Made by a program: the position numbers and the translations under genes. From Bradyrhizobium sp. CCGB12 (GTDB taxonomy: Bacteria > Pseudomonadota > Alphaproteobacteria > Rhizobiales > Xanthobacteraceae): a DNA stretch of 64,000 nt. Below are positions 32,811 through 41,894 of this stretch, one piece after another. Each line of letters begins with the position of its first letter. Position 1 is the stretch's first letter. Under the pieces are notes generated by a model. The model saw only the letters and a list, made by a program, of their open reading frames with translations. It was not told the origin of the DNA and searched no databases. The stretch covers positions 1 through 64,000 of the forward strand of contig NZ_JANADO010000001.1 in NCBI RefSeq assembly GCF_024199845.1, written 5' to 3'.

Positions 32811-34325
32811 TCAGAGCGCCGCAGCGCTCTGTGCGGGCTCCGCCGGCACATCGTCGCCATTGGGATCGCCCGGCGCGGTGGCCCAAGCGAGCTCCACCAG
32901 CGTCACGATGCGGCGGCCGCCGCCGTCGAGCTGGACGACGATCAGGCCCTGCTCTTCCATATAGCTGAGCAGCCGCTGCGCGCGGCGCAGCGAATGTGAG
33001 CCATAGGCGCGCGCGATTGCAGCGTCGCCGGGACACGGCCAGCCTTCCTTGGCGGCGCGCGCGATCATCATGAACACGCCCTGCATGTCGTCGGGCAGGA
33101 TCGAGGCGCGCAGCGACACGTCCTGCCAGGCGTCGTCTTCGGCAAGCTCCGTGCCGACCCCGGCACGCGCATGAGTCAACATGCGGCGGAATTCATTGAG
33201 ATCGGGCACCGCCGCGCCGAGCCCCTCGATGCGGCAGCGGACCACGAATTCCTGGTAGAGCACGCCGATGGCGCGAAAGCCGGCATCGGGCTCGGCGAGC
33301 ACGGCACGAAGGGTGCGATCGACGCGCTCGCGCCGCTCCGCGAGCTCCTCGGCACTGACCGGCACCTCGACCACTTCAGGCCGGATCTCCGGCGTAGCGG
33401 CCGCCTTCGCCGCGCGGAGCTGCTCAAGCAGATCCGGCGCCGGCCGGCGCTGCGGCCGGCTGGCATCGGGCGGCGGCGCGGCCAGGATCACGGCGCGCGC
33501 ATCCTCCAGCGTCGCTTCCGGAAGCGGCATCAGCCGCGGCGTGGAATTGCGCGGGCTCGTGTCGGTCGGTCCGATGTTCAAGCGCAGCGGACGGCGCGAC
33601 AGCGCGGGTCCCAGCGCCATGAATTGTCCGCGCTCGAGATCGCGAAAGGCTTCGGCCTGCCGCCGCTCCATGCCGAGCAGATCGGCGGCGCGCGCCATGT
33701 CGATGTCGAGGAAGGTCCGGCCCATCAGGAAGTTGGAAGCTTCCGCCGCGACGTTCTTGGCGAGCTTCGCCAGCCGCTGGGTCGCGATGATGCCGGCGAG
33801 GCCACGCTTGCGGCCGCGGCACATCAGATTGGTCATCGCGCCGAGCGAAAGTTTTCGCGCTTCGTCCGAGACTTCGCCCGCCACCGCCGGCGCGAACAGC
33901 TGCGCCTCGTCGACGACCACCAGCATCGGGTACCAATGGTCGCGATCGACGTCGAACAGGCCGCCGAGGAAGGCCGCGGCGCGTCGCATCTGGTTCTCGG
34001 CGTCGAGGCCTTCGAGATTGAGCACCGTGGAGACGCGATGCAGCCGCGCGCGCTCGCCGGCGACCTGAAGGCCGCGCTCGGTGTGATCCTCGCCCTCGAT
34101 CACCAGATGGCCGAAGCGCTCGGCGAGCGTGACGAAATCGCCTTCAGGATCGATGATGGTCTGCTGCACCCAGGGCGCGCTCTGTTCCAGCAGCCGCCTG
34201 AGCAGATGCGACTTGCCGGAGCCCGAATTGCCCTGCACCAGGAGGCGGGTCGCCAGCAGTTCCTCGAGGTCCATGGCCGCCACGGCGCCTGCCGTGGTCT
34301 GCCCCATCTCGATCGCAACCGTCAT
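32811..34325 (-). CDS. HerA-like ATP-binding protein (DUF87)
   Basis: This 504-residue protein has a HerA/FtsK-type P-loop domain at its N-terminal half: Walker A GNSGSGKSH (32-40), Walker B MLVVVDEAQLF (about 138-148), and a GRKRGLAGIIATQR segment typical of HerA-like ATPases. The C-terminal half (about 290-490) is helical with a winged-helix-like end (SHSLRRAQRLLSYMEEQGLI). It may move or bind DNA, but no NurA-like nuclease gene lies beside it. It is monocistronic as far as can be seen and converges with the nickel/cobalt permease. Confidence 0.82.
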   Translation of the reverse strand: MTVAIEMGQTTAGAVAAMDLEELLATRLLVQGNSGSGKSHLLRRLLEQSAPWVQQTIIDPEGDFVTLAERFGHLVIEGEDHTERGLQVAGERARLHRVSTVLNLEGLDAENQMRRAAAFLGGLFDVDRDHWYPMLVVVDEAQLFAPAVAGEVSDEARKLSLGAMTNLMCRGRKRGLAGIIATQRLAKLAKNVAAEASNFLMGRTFLDIDMARAADLLGMERRQAEAFRDLERGQFMALGPALSRRPLRLNIGPTDTSPRNSTPRLMPLPEATLEDARAVILAAPPPDASRPQRRPAPDLLEQLRAAKAAATPEIRPEVVEVPVSAEELAERRERVDRTLRAVLAEPDAGFRAIGVLYQEFVVRCRIEGLGAAVPDLNEFRRMLTHARAGVGTELAEDDAWQDVSLRASILPDDMQGVFMMIARAAKEGWPCPGDAAIARAYGSHSLRRAQRLLSYMEEQGLIVVQLDGGGRRIVTLVELAWATAPGDPNGDDVPAEPAQSAAAL

Positions 34326-34637
34326 GTCTCCGACTCAAGCCCTTCCATTCGCGGACAGGGGCTTACCAACCTGGTCGGGGCGCGTCGAGCGTCCCAGCGC
34401 GAATCAGGCGGTGTTGCCCACGGCGGAGTTCAGGCGCGATGCGACATCCGTAGAAGCGCGGGCCGACAGGGAGTTGTGGATCGTCGCCGCGTTCTCGGGG
34501 ATGGCGCAGGACCCGAGTTCCCGCCTGATGCACTCGATCTCGGCAATTCGCTCGTGCAGCTGCGGCCAGACCGGTCGCCATGACCGGCCTGATCTGGATT
34601 CAATCGTTCTGGAGCCGATGCCGCTGGAAGCGGCGCG
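34326..34637. other. Intergenic stretch with short coding-like remnant
   Basis: About 310 bases without a normal gene. On the minus strand, 34403-34580 is open and reads as a plausible helical peptide (LHERIAEIECIRREL... to GNTA and a TGA), but no ATG, GTG or TTG start with a ribosome binding site precedes it. It may be the end of a decayed gene. Confidence 0.35.
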
Positions 34638-35702
34638 CTACTGCGCGCCCGATCCGCCCTGCACGATCTTCTCGTTCAGCTTCTGGTCCACGGTGTCGAC
34701 CGTGCGGTCGATTTCGGCGTTGGGCACGCCGAGCTGGTGCGAGATCAGCTTCACCAGGAGGTCGACACGCTCGATGAAGGGCGCACCGCTCGCAACCGCG
34801 CGCGCCGCCGATGACGGCTTGAGCAGGCTTTCCGCGGCCTTGGCATATTTCGCGAACGGCACCTGGTCCTGCGGATCGGCGCCGAGGCGGCGGGCGATCG
34901 CATCGACATGGTCGTAGATCGTCTGTGAGCGCTTGAGATCGCCATGCACGGCGTCGCGGATGGATTGCGGCTCGTGCGGCGTGATGCAGCGGTAGTTGCC
35001 GGTGAGCAGCATCGACCATTTCGCCAGCGGCACGAACAGCGACGAGAACACTTTCAGCTTCACCGGCACGTCGAGGCCGTCGAGCGTCACCGCGTCGATG
35101 TCGGCTTCGAGCTCGCGCAGCACCTTGTTGTGCTTCTCGTCGGCGAAGACCGACGCCTTGAAGTTGGTGGGCAGGCCGACATGAAGCACGTTGGCGGCTT
35201 CTTCCGGCGGACGGAAGGCTTGCGGATCGGGCGAGCAGAGCGTCACCAGCCCCGGCTCGAACCGCTCCCACACCTGCGCATTGGTGTAGGCTTCCTCGAG
35301 ATCCATGCCTGAAAGCGCCGGAATCCGCTTCAGATAAGGCAGCGGCGGCATGTTCATGATCGACAGGCACGGCAGCTTCGCCGCGGCGATCTTGACCATG
35401 AGAACGCGGACGGTGTGGTTGGTGTATTGCGGCTCCTGCATCGCAAGGCCGACCAGGTCGTAACGGGAGACGTCGACATCACCCGGCGTCACGGCGTCGA
35501 GCTTGCCGGGCAGGTGGCGCGAGAAGATGGCGCGGTGGACGGCCTCGTCACGCAACTTGATGCGCACTTCGGTACCGTCGCGGTTGATCAGCTCGGCGGT
35601 CTTGGCGCGGCAGACCAGGGTCACGTTATGGCCCGCCATCAGCAGCTTCGTGCCGAGCAGGGAGCCGTAAGAAGCTCCAAGAATCAATATGTTGCGCGCC
35701 AT
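34638..35702 (-). CDS. Ketopantoate-reductase-like NAD(P)-binding protein
   Basis: This 354-residue protein starts with a Rossmann fold (ILILGASYGSLLGTKLLMAGHNVTLVCR; the glycine motif is GASYGS in place of GxGxxG). I chose the ATG at 35702, where a GGGA site is placed well; the open frame runs further upstream without a good site. The middle and C-terminal helical parts fit the ApbA/PanE-type dehydrogenase layout, but conserved ketopantoate-binding residues cannot be confirmed by eye, and the protein is longer than PanE (about 300). Substrate unknown. Confidence 0.7.
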   Translation of the reverse strand: MARNILILGASYGSLLGTKLLMAGHNVTLVCRAKTAELINRDGTEVRIKLRDEAVHRAIFSRHLPGKLDAVTPGDVDVSRYDLVGLAMQEPQYTNHTVRVLMVKIAAAKLPCLSIMNMPPLPYLKRIPALSGMDLEEAYTNAQVWERFEPGLVTLCSPDPQAFRPPEEAANVLHVGLPTNFKASVFADEKHNKVLRELEADIDAVTLDGLDVPVKLKVFSSLFVPLAKWSMLLTGNYRCITPHEPQSIRDAVHGDLKRSQTIYDHVDAIARRLGADPQDQVPFAKYAKAAESLLKPSSAARAVASGAPFIERVDLLVKLISHQLGVPNAEIDRTVDTVDQKLNEKIVQGGSGAQ

Positions 35703-36159
35703 GCTTCGTCCCTGTGAGAAATGGTGAGGATTTTTTTGGCCCGGACACTGTCCGCGGGCGAGTTGATGGCATGTAAAGCGAAGTGCCGGGGGATGGCAAC
35801 TGGGATAATGCATACAAGGAGCCGGGCGAGATATTCCGTCACCTGGGTGGAGCGATCAGGGACCGCTCGCCCGGACGACGCGTCCGGCCTGTGTCGCCGC
35901 TCTGTCAATCTCATCGTGCAGAAATATTCTTCTTTCCAGAAATTCGGAAATATCGTATGTGTTGTCCATCCCGGCTCACCCTTGAGGGGCGGTCATTGTC
36001 GTGGTGATCGCAGGACCGGGCTTGCGGTGGACGCAGCAGCGTCGTGCGCGACAGGCTAAGGGCAGGGCGGATTGCTCTCCGTGATCCCTGGGCATCGCGT
36101 GGACGAGCGGCGCTGTCAGGTTCGTCTCGTCTGTAAGTTTCCGGCTCCGTCGACAGGGC

Positions 36160-36425
36160 CGGGAAAACTGCGGCGAAATGGCGGACCGTGCGTACGGCAA
36201 AACCGTGTGGTCCTGGCCGTCGTTGCTACGGTCAAGCTCTTGCTGATGCGGCAGTGGCGTCAACCGGCGCGGTGCCGGTGAATTCCGTGAGGGTGAGGGA
36301 GGCCAGAAGGAACTCGGCTCCCGGGCGATCCAGTACTCCGAGACAGCAGTGATTGCATCGAGACGCCGCGGCGTACTGGATTCCCCGCTCCAGCGCGCAA
36401 TTGCGCACAAGGCGGGGAATGACAT
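36160..36425. repeat. Composite dispersed repeat
   Basis: The first part (about 36160-36327) resembles a longer repeated noncoding sequence that I recall from Bradyrhizobium and Rhodopseudomonas genomes. It runs into an inverted repeat with arms ATCCAGTAC (36328-36336) and GTACTGGAT (36373-36381), and then a CCCCGC...GCGGGG palindrome (about 36382-36420). The inverted repeats are seen directly; the dispersed nature is recalled and not tested here. Confidence 0.55.
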
Positions 36426-36460
36426 TGGGATTTGGAGAATGAAGCCCATGCCCCTTACTC

Positions 36461-36547
36461 CGTCATTGCGAGGAGCCCTTGCGACGAAGCAATCCAGAGT
36501 CCTACCGAGGAGGGATTCTGGATTGCTTCGCTGCGCTCGCAATGACG
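36461..36547. repeat. CGTCATTGCGAG palindromic repeat
   Basis: CGTCATTGCGAG...CGAAGCAATCCAGA (36461-36498) is matched in inverted orientation by TCTGGATTGCTTCG...CTCGCAATGACG (36517-36547). The two arms enclose an 18-base centre. This element type is dispersed in Bradyrhizobiaceae genomes and is often misread as a coding region. Confidence 0.75.
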
Positions 36548-36594
36548 GTGTGGAGACAGTGGCGCGCAGAGCTTCTTCAGAAGCTGCCTGCGAC

Positions 36595-37230
36595 TCACCC
36601 CTGGCTCGCCACGCGCGCGCGATCGAGATGTTCCTCGATTTTCGGGCGATCGCGAGTGCGCTCGAAACTCGTGCAGAGCAGCTCCGTCTCCTCGAGCGAG
36701 ACCGGCGCGCGATACAGCCGGCACATGAACTCGGCCGTTGCGCGTCCCTTGCCGGTGCCCGGGCCGCGTTCGGCGAGAAACATGCAGTCCCGGCAGACGC
36801 TGGCATCCAGTCGCTGATGGGCCGCGTCGAGATGATTGAGGACCTCCCGCAGCGAGTCGCGCAGCCTGATGCACTCCTCCGTTCCGAGCGCCGTGACCGC
36901 ATTCATCACGTGATTGATCGGGTCGTGCTGGCTCAGGCATTTCTCGCCCTGCGCGGTGACGTGGAGCACGACGGAACGCTTGTCCTCGTGCGACGGCTTT
37001 CGCACCAGGAAGGACTTGCTCTCGAGTGTCTTCACGATCTGCGATGCCGTCGCCCTGGTGGCACCGATGAAGCCGGCAAGCGCGGATGGTGTGCGCGAAA
37101 ATCGGTTGGCGCGGCCGAGAAAGCGCAGCGCCATCCATTCGCGATCGCGCAGTCCATGCTGATTGCCTTCGAAATACCAGGCCCTCGCCGCCTGAACCAG
37201 CAGCTCGACGGCTTCTCGTGCCAATGGCAT
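36595..37230 (-). CDS. MarR-family regulator with C-terminal cysteine cluster
   Basis: This 211-residue protein has a MarR winged helix (about residues 25-115: LAGFIGATRATASQIVKTLESKSFLVRKPSHEDKRSV, with the DxR wing HEDKRS). It is longer than a plain MarR (about 140-160). The extra C-terminus holds four spaced cysteines, Cys146, Cys149, Cys170 and Cys186 (CRDC, MCRLY, LLCTSF), a pattern that could bind a metal or iron-sulfur cluster. Target genes and ligand are unknown. No divergent partner gene is adjacent. Confidence 0.85.
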   Translation of the reverse strand: MPLAREAVELLVQAARAWYFEGNQHGLRDREWMALRFLGRANRFSRTPSALAGFIGATRATASQIVKTLESKSFLVRKPSHEDKRSVVLHVTAQGEKCLSQHDPINHVMNAVTALGTEECIRLRDSLREVLNHLDAAHQRLDASVCRDCMFLAERGPGTGKGRATAEFMCRLYRAPVSLEETELLCTSFERTRDRPKIEEHLDRARVASQG

Positions 37231-37973
37231 GGATTTACCTCGTCCCCGGAACTTCGTCTGCGGCGTCTCGAAGCCGCTTTGCGTCCCGGCTCGCGAATCC
37301 GTCGTGAGACGTCACACGGCTGGAGGTGTCCGAGGCGCTGCCGGCGCTCGGCGTCGTCGCACGGGAGCCCGAGTTGCCGTCGCCAGCAGACGATGGATCG
37401 GAGTAGTTCAACCGAAGCCCCTAAAGTTCAAGTCACGTGCAAGACGTTTCTTATATTCCACCGAAACGATTAATGAGCTTCTCAACAAAATCAAGTCAAG
37501 ACACTCTAGAAGACCGGATGTCGTTGCAGGCGAATGTAACGTTCAAGACAATCTCGCTCTTCCGAACACATGACGGTGAACGCAATACGCCGTGCGGCGA
37601 GCAACATGCACGCAACTATGCGACGGTTTGATTGCACGGCACGTCATTGTCTGTTGTTGATGCAAGCTGATCGAAGCTTGTGCATGACGACGATGTGTAT
37701 CGCCATGTCATCCACAACTTGTACGATCCGTCGGGGAATCGTTCCGGGGAACTCGTAGGAATTGCACGTGGCGGTTGTCGTGGCTTCAGGCTCGGAATCG
37801 CCCGATCGGTCGCGCGGCCCGATCCCTCTCCCCCGTACGGTGGCTGCCTTGATAAGGGAATCGGGGACGGCCCATCTGCGTGCATGCGCTGGAAGCGTGG
37901 CGGCATGCGCAATCGTCTGTCGAAAACCATGGGCAATGCGCGATCGCATCGCGCAACCAGGCTTCGCGAGCCG
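37231..37973. other. Gene-free region between marR and fliI
   Basis: About 740 bases lie between the start of the MarR gene and the 3' end of fliI. The centre (about 37430-37620) is clearly less GC-rich than the rest of the window. I see no supported reading frame, RNA gene or clear terminator. The MarR promoter should lie at its left edge. It marks the border of the flagellar cluster. Confidence 0.45.
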
Positions 37974-39299
37974 CTAGTCGCCTTTGAGCATGTCCCGGAG
38001 TTCGCGGAACGGATCGGCGCTCTGCGGAGCCGAAGCGTCCTGCCGCATCGCGCTGTAGATCCGCGGGACCATGTCGACCGCCTGATCGAGGCCCGAATCA
38101 CGCCCCGACTGATATCCGCCCATCAGGCGAAGGTCGCGCGTGTCTTCGTATTTCGCGATCATCGCGCGCAGCTTGCTCACCAGTTCGCGCTCTTCGGGGT
38201 CCCAGACGTTGTGGGCGAGGCGGGAGACCGAGGCCAGAACGTCGACGGCCGGATAGCGCGCCTGGTCGGCGATGTGCCGGGAGAGCACGATGTGCCCATC
38301 CAATGTGCTGCGGATGGTATCGGCGATCGGCTCGTTGTGATCGTCGCCGTCGACCAGCACGGAGAAAATTCCGGTGATCGTGCCGGATCCCTCCTCGCCG
38401 GGGCCGGCGCGCTCCAGCAGCCGCGGCAGATCGGTGAAGACCGTCGGCGCGTAGCCGCGCGCGACCGCGGGCTCGCCGGCGGCGAGTGCAACCTCGCGGG
38501 CGGCGTGGGCGAAACGGGTGATCGAATCGACCATGAGCAGCACCGATTCGCCCCGGTCGCGAAAATATTCGGCCACCGCCATCGCCGTCTTCGGCGCCAG
38601 CCGCCGCATCATCGGGCTTTCGTCACCCGTGGATACGATTGTGACGGCGCGATGACGGTCGGTGCCCAGCACGTCCTCGATGAACTCGCGCACCTCGCGG
38701 CCGCGCTCGCCGACGAGCGCCAACACCACGGTGTCAAAACCCTGGCTGCGGGCGAGCATCGCAAGCAACGTCGATTTGCCGACGCCCGAGCCGGCAAAGA
38801 TGCCGACGCGCTGGCCGGCGCAGATCGGCGCGAACAGGTCGATGACGCGCACGCCGGTGCGCAGCGGCTTGTGCACACGTGCGCGCTTCATGGCCGAAGG
38901 CGCCTCGGCTTCCGCCGAGACGGCGCGCGATCCCGGCGTGAGCGGACCCTGTCCGTCCAGCGGCACGCCGAGCGCATTGATGACGCGGCCCTTCCAGTTC
39001 GGATCGGGCGCAAAGGACAGCGGCGGCATCCGGTATGCGACCGAGCCCAGTCCGCCCGCGAACTGGCGGTCGAACGGCTTGGCGATGATACCCTCGCTGT
39101 CGATCCGCACCACCTCGCCGATCTGCGGCTTGCCGGCCGAATTGACGCCGATGAGTTCGCCAAGCCTGACGAAGCGCGACAGGCCGGAGACGCGGAAATG
39201 CGTCGGCGCGATCTCCGAGATCGCGCCGCTGACGCTTGCCAGGGGAGTGCTCTGCTGAAGCTCCAGCAGCGCCCACTCGAGTTGCCGAAGAGCGTTCAA
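37974..39299 (-). CDS. fliI: Flagellar export ATPase
   Basis: FliI powers unfolding and entry of substrates in the flagellar type III export apparatus. The 441-residue protein has Walker A GSGVGKST (170-177), Walker B LLMVDSITRFA, and F1-beta-like core segments (GERGREVREFI, GYAPTVFTDLPRLLERAG). Length is normal. It is the last gene of a minus-strand operon, 36 bases after flgF, divergent from motA. Its regulator FliH is encoded 17 kb away at 56363. Confidence 0.96.
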   Translation of the reverse strand: MNALRQLEWALLELQQSTPLASVSGAISEIAPTHFRVSGLSRFVRLGELIGVNSAGKPQIGEVVRIDSEGIIAKPFDRQFAGGLGSVAYRMPPLSFAPDPNWKGRVINALGVPLDGQGPLTPGSRAVSAEAEAPSAMKRARVHKPLRTGVRVIDLFAPICAGQRVGIFAGSGVGKSTLLAMLARSQGFDTVVLALVGERGREVREFIEDVLGTDRHRAVTIVSTGDESPMMRRLAPKTAMAVAEYFRDRGESVLLMVDSITRFAHAAREVALAAGEPAVARGYAPTVFTDLPRLLERAGPGEEGSGTITGIFSVLVDGDDHNEPIADTIRSTLDGHIVLSRHIADQARYPAVDVLASVSRLAHNVWDPEERELVSKLRAMIAKYEDTRDLRLMGGYQSGRDSGLDQAVDMVPRIYSAMRQDASAPQSADPFRELRDMLKGD

Positions 39300-39335
39300 G
39301 GAAACCGTCCAACCTCATTGCGCGCGAGGCGCAGC

Positions 39336-40064
39336 CTATTTGTCGGGTTCGCCCAGCGTCCGGATTGCATTCTGGAGCGAACTCTCGGTGCCTTCGATCA
39401 TCGAATTGGTGCCGTCGAAGGCGCGCGAGGCCGCGATCAGCTTCGTCAATTCCATCATCGGATTGGCGCCGGAGCCCTCGACATAGCCCTGCTTGAAGCC
39501 GTCGCGGGAGAAGTCGGCGATTGCGGTCGCGGGCCGGTCGGGCGTGACGCCGGAATTGCCGTAGCGCTCGAGATTTGCATCCGTGGGAATGTTGAACAGG
39601 CCGATGGTGCCGATCTCGTTGTTGTCCTGGGTGATTGCGCCGCTGCGCGCGATCGAGATCGGTCCGCCGTTCGGGTCGAGCGTGATCTGCGCGCCGCCGG
39701 AATCGATCACGGGGAAGCCGGACACGGTCTGAAGGTCGCCGTTGGGGGCGATCTGGAGGCGGCCGTCCCGCGTATAGACCGTACCGTTCGGACCGGCGAA
39801 GGCGATCCAGCCCTGACCGACCACGGCGACGTCGAGCGGGTTGCCGCTCTCGGTGATGTTGCCCATCTCGCGGGAGATGATGTTGTCGCCGGGCGAGGAG
39901 AAGGCGACCGGGTTCGCGCCCGCCTTGGACAGCACGGTCTCGAACTTCACGACGTCGGTCCGGAACGCCGCCGTGTTGACGTTGGCGACGTTGTTGGCGA
40001 TCGTCTGGAGGCGCTTTTCGAGGGCGACCTGCGCCGACAATCCCACATAGAGAGCGGATTGCAT
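39336..40064 (-). CDS. flgF: Flagellar basal-body rod protein
   Basis: This 242-residue protein is a proximal rod protein of the FlgF type, with the flagellar N-terminal rod motif (SAQVALEKRLQTIANNVANVNTAAF) and C-terminal motif (GSNPMMELTKLIAASRAFDGTNSMI). It is shorter than FlgG and lies with fliI and a DUF1217 gene, the arrangement seen in rhizobial flagellar clusters. It starts 3 bases after the DUF1217 gene stop. Confidence 0.93.
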   Translation of the reverse strand: MQSALYVGLSAQVALEKRLQTIANNVANVNTAAFRTDVVKFETVLSKAGANPVAFSSPGDNIISREMGNITESGNPLDVAVVGQGWIAFAGPNGTVYTRDGRLQIAPNGDLQTVSGFPVIDSGGAQITLDPNGGPISIARSGAITQDNNEIGTIGLFNIPTDANLERYGNSGVTPDRPATAIADFSRDGFKQGYVEGSGANPMMELTKLIAASRAFDGTNSMIEGTESSLQNAIRTLGEPDK

Positions 40065-40067
40065 GAG

Positions 40068-40856
40068 CTACTTTCCGAAGCGGATGGACTGAAGTTTCGA
40101 GAGCATGTCGATATCCATGCTGGCCATCGACGACGCGCCGCCGATCAGGACCAGCGCGGGGTTGGTCGAGTTGTCGCTCTGGGCCTGGGTTGCATCCCAC
40201 ATCGCGGCGAAGCGCTGCACGAACTTGGTGACCTTGGCCGGGTCCTGGAAATCGGTGAGCTTGATCTTGCTCGAGATCATCTTGGCCTGGGCGTCGATGT
40301 CGGCCGAGCTGATCGTCGACGGCAGGCCGAGCGCGGTCTGAACGACCTGCGTCAGCGCCTTGTCGGCGAGGATCTGGTAGGCGGTGGTGACGGTGGAGGC
40401 CTTGCGGGTGAAATAGAGCGCCAGCCGCAGGCCCTCGTTCTGGTCGCCGGCCTTCTGCTCCATCGTCTGCGTGACATACTGGGTCGCCGTGCCGGTCGTG
40501 GCCTGGGTGGTCTGGGTCGCGTTGCTGCCGAGGGCGGCGAAGTTGAAGGCGCTGGCGAATTCACGGTAGCGGACGTCGGTGAGCTTGTTGGCGAAGGTAT
40601 CCTTGTTGGCGACGCCTTCGGTCAGCACCTTGCGCATGAACGCCTTGGCATAAGTCATGTCGCTGAGGCCATAGGCCTTCATCGCGTAGGAGTAGAGGCG
40701 ATAGTCCTTCAGGAAGTCGTCGATGGTCTTCACATTGCCGATATGGCTGAGGAAATAATCCGTCTCGCGGCTGACGTCCGGCTGCGTCGCGACCTGCGTC
40801 AGCGACTTGCCCATGTCCTTGGTCAGTCTGGTGTAGTCCGCGATGGTGGATAGCAT
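40068..40856 (-). CDS. DUF1217 flagellar-cluster protein
   Basis: This 262-residue protein matches the DUF1217 family, which occurs in alphaproteobacterial flagellar clusters and whose role is not established. It is mostly helical with a central threonine-rich stretch (QTTQATTGTATQYVTQT, about 115-131). There is no signal peptide, as expected for a protein that is cytoplasmic or exported by the flagellar route. It is the first gene of the minus-strand operon with flgF and fliI. Confidence 0.87.
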   Translation of the reverse strand: MLSTIADYTRLTKDMGKSLTQVATQPDVSRETDYFLSHIGNVKTIDDFLKDYRLYSYAMKAYGLSDMTYAKAFMRKVLTEGVANKDTFANKLTDVRYREFASAFNFAALGSNATQTTQATTGTATQYVTQTMEQKAGDQNEGLRLALYFTRKASTVTTAYQILADKALTQVVQTALGLPSTISSADIDAQAKMISSKIKLTDFQDPAKVTKFVQRFAAMWDATQAQSDNSTNPALVLIGGASSMASMDIDMLSKLQSIRFGK

Positions 40857-40997
40857 GACACGCGTCCCTCTGGCCGCTCTTGCGACATCGTCTCAAGCTG
40901 CCGCGAATTGCTTGCGCGGGGCTGGCGGTCCCGAAGCCAGCTTCGCGCAAGGCTCGCCGACTAGATATTCCCGGTGGATCGGTGATGGAGCGGCGCG
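40857..40997. promoter_or_regulatory. Divergent promoter region of the flagellar cluster
   Basis: These 141 bases separate the minus-strand DUF1217-flgF-fliI operon from the plus-strand motA operon, so both promoters must be here. I see no confident sigma-factor site by eye. The motA ribosome binding site (GGAG) lies 7 bases before its TTG start. Confidence 0.5.
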
Positions 40998-41894
40998 TTG
41001 GGCAGTTTCGTGGGGATTTTCATCACGGTGGCGGCGCTGCTCGGCGGATTTGCCGCAATGGGCGGGCATCTGGCCGTGCTCATGCAGCCGTGGGAGTTCG
41101 TGATCATCCTGGGCACCGCGGTCGGCACCTTCATCGTGGCCAATCCGTGGAAGACGGTGGTGGACACCGGGGTCGCCTGCATGCAAGCCATCACCGGAGC
41201 GGTGCCAAGCGAGCGCTATTATCTCGATCTGCTCGGGGCGCTTCATGCCCTGATGCGCGAGTTGCGGGGCAAGGGCCGCAACGAGGTCGAGGCGCATATC
41301 GACGATCCCTCCTCCTCGGAGATCTTCAAGGCGTTCCCGAGCGTGCTCTCCGATCCCGCGCTGCTCCAGTTCATCTGCGACTATGTCCGTCTCATCATCA
41401 TGGGCAATGCGCGCACGCACGAGATCGAGGCGCTGATGGACGAGGAGATCCACACCATCGTGAAGAGCAAGCTGACGCCCTACCATGCGTTGGTGGTGGT
41501 GTCCGAGGCGCTGCCGGCGCTCGGGATCGTCGCCGCGGTGCTCGGCGTCATCAAGGCCATGGGGGCGCTCGACCAGTCGCCGAAGCTGCTGGGCGGCTTC
41601 ATCGGCGCGGCCCTCGTCGGTACCTTCGCCGGCATCTTCCTGTCCTACGGCATCATTTCGCCGTTCGCGCTGAAGATCAAGATGACGCGCGAGAAGAAGT
41701 GCCGGCCCTACATCATCGTCAAGCAGACGCTGCTGGCGTTCATGAACGGCGCCATGCCGCAGATCGCCGTCGAGCACGGCCGCAAGATGATCGCGAGCAC
41801 CGAGCGGCCGTCGATCGACGTCGTCGAGAACGAGACGATTGCAGGTCCCAAGGCCGTCCCGACCGAGGCTGAACCGAAGGCTGCCCGCGCATGA
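40998..41894 (+). CDS. motA: Flagellar motor stator protein
   Basis: MotA forms the proton channel stator with MotB. The frame starts at a TTG (40998) preceded by GGAG at 7 bases. This start gives the family N-terminus (MGSFVGIFITVAALLGGFAAMGGHL), so I accept the rare codon. Four membrane helices and the large cytoplasmic loop are present, with the conserved proline region near the PALGIVAAVLGVIKAMG segment in helix 3 and the GTFAGIFLSYG segment in helix 4. The 298-residue length is normal for rhizobia. It overlaps fliM by 4 bases. Confidence 0.94.
   Translation: MGSFVGIFITVAALLGGFAAMGGHLAVLMQPWEFVIILGTAVGTFIVANPWKTVVDTGVACMQAITGAVPSERYYLDLLGALHALMRELRGKGRNEVEAHIDDPSSSEIFKAFPSVLSDPALLQFICDYVRLIIMGNARTHEIEALMDEEIHTIVKSKLTPYHALVVVSEALPALGIVAAVLGVIKAMGALDQSPKLLGGFIGAALVGTFAGIFLSYGIISPFALKIKMTREKKCRPYIIVKQTLLAFMNGAMPQIAVEHGRKMIASTERPSIDVVENETIAGPKAVPTEAEPKAARA

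Larger units (their letters stand above)
35703..36594. other. Long gene-free region made largely of repeats
   Basis: About 890 bases lie between the reductase-like gene and the MarR gene, both on the minus strand. No supported gene is present. From about 36160 to 36547 it consists of dispersed-repeat sequence (separate entries). The part near 35703-36000 holds the reductase promoter. Confidence 0.5.

Noticed and set aside
36072..36281. A short plus-strand ORF
   Set aside because: It overlaps sequence that looks like a dispersed noncoding repeat and has no ribosome binding site or family match.
38662..39258. Plus-strand 198-codon ORF
   Set aside because: Antisense to fliI; serine/arginine-rich composition is that of a shadow frame.
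37680..40853. A 1057-codon open frame on the plus strand
   Set aside because: It lies opposite fliI, flgF and DUF1217, all strongly recognised, and its product is rich in Arg/His/Asp/Gly typical of antisense frames in GC-rich DNA.
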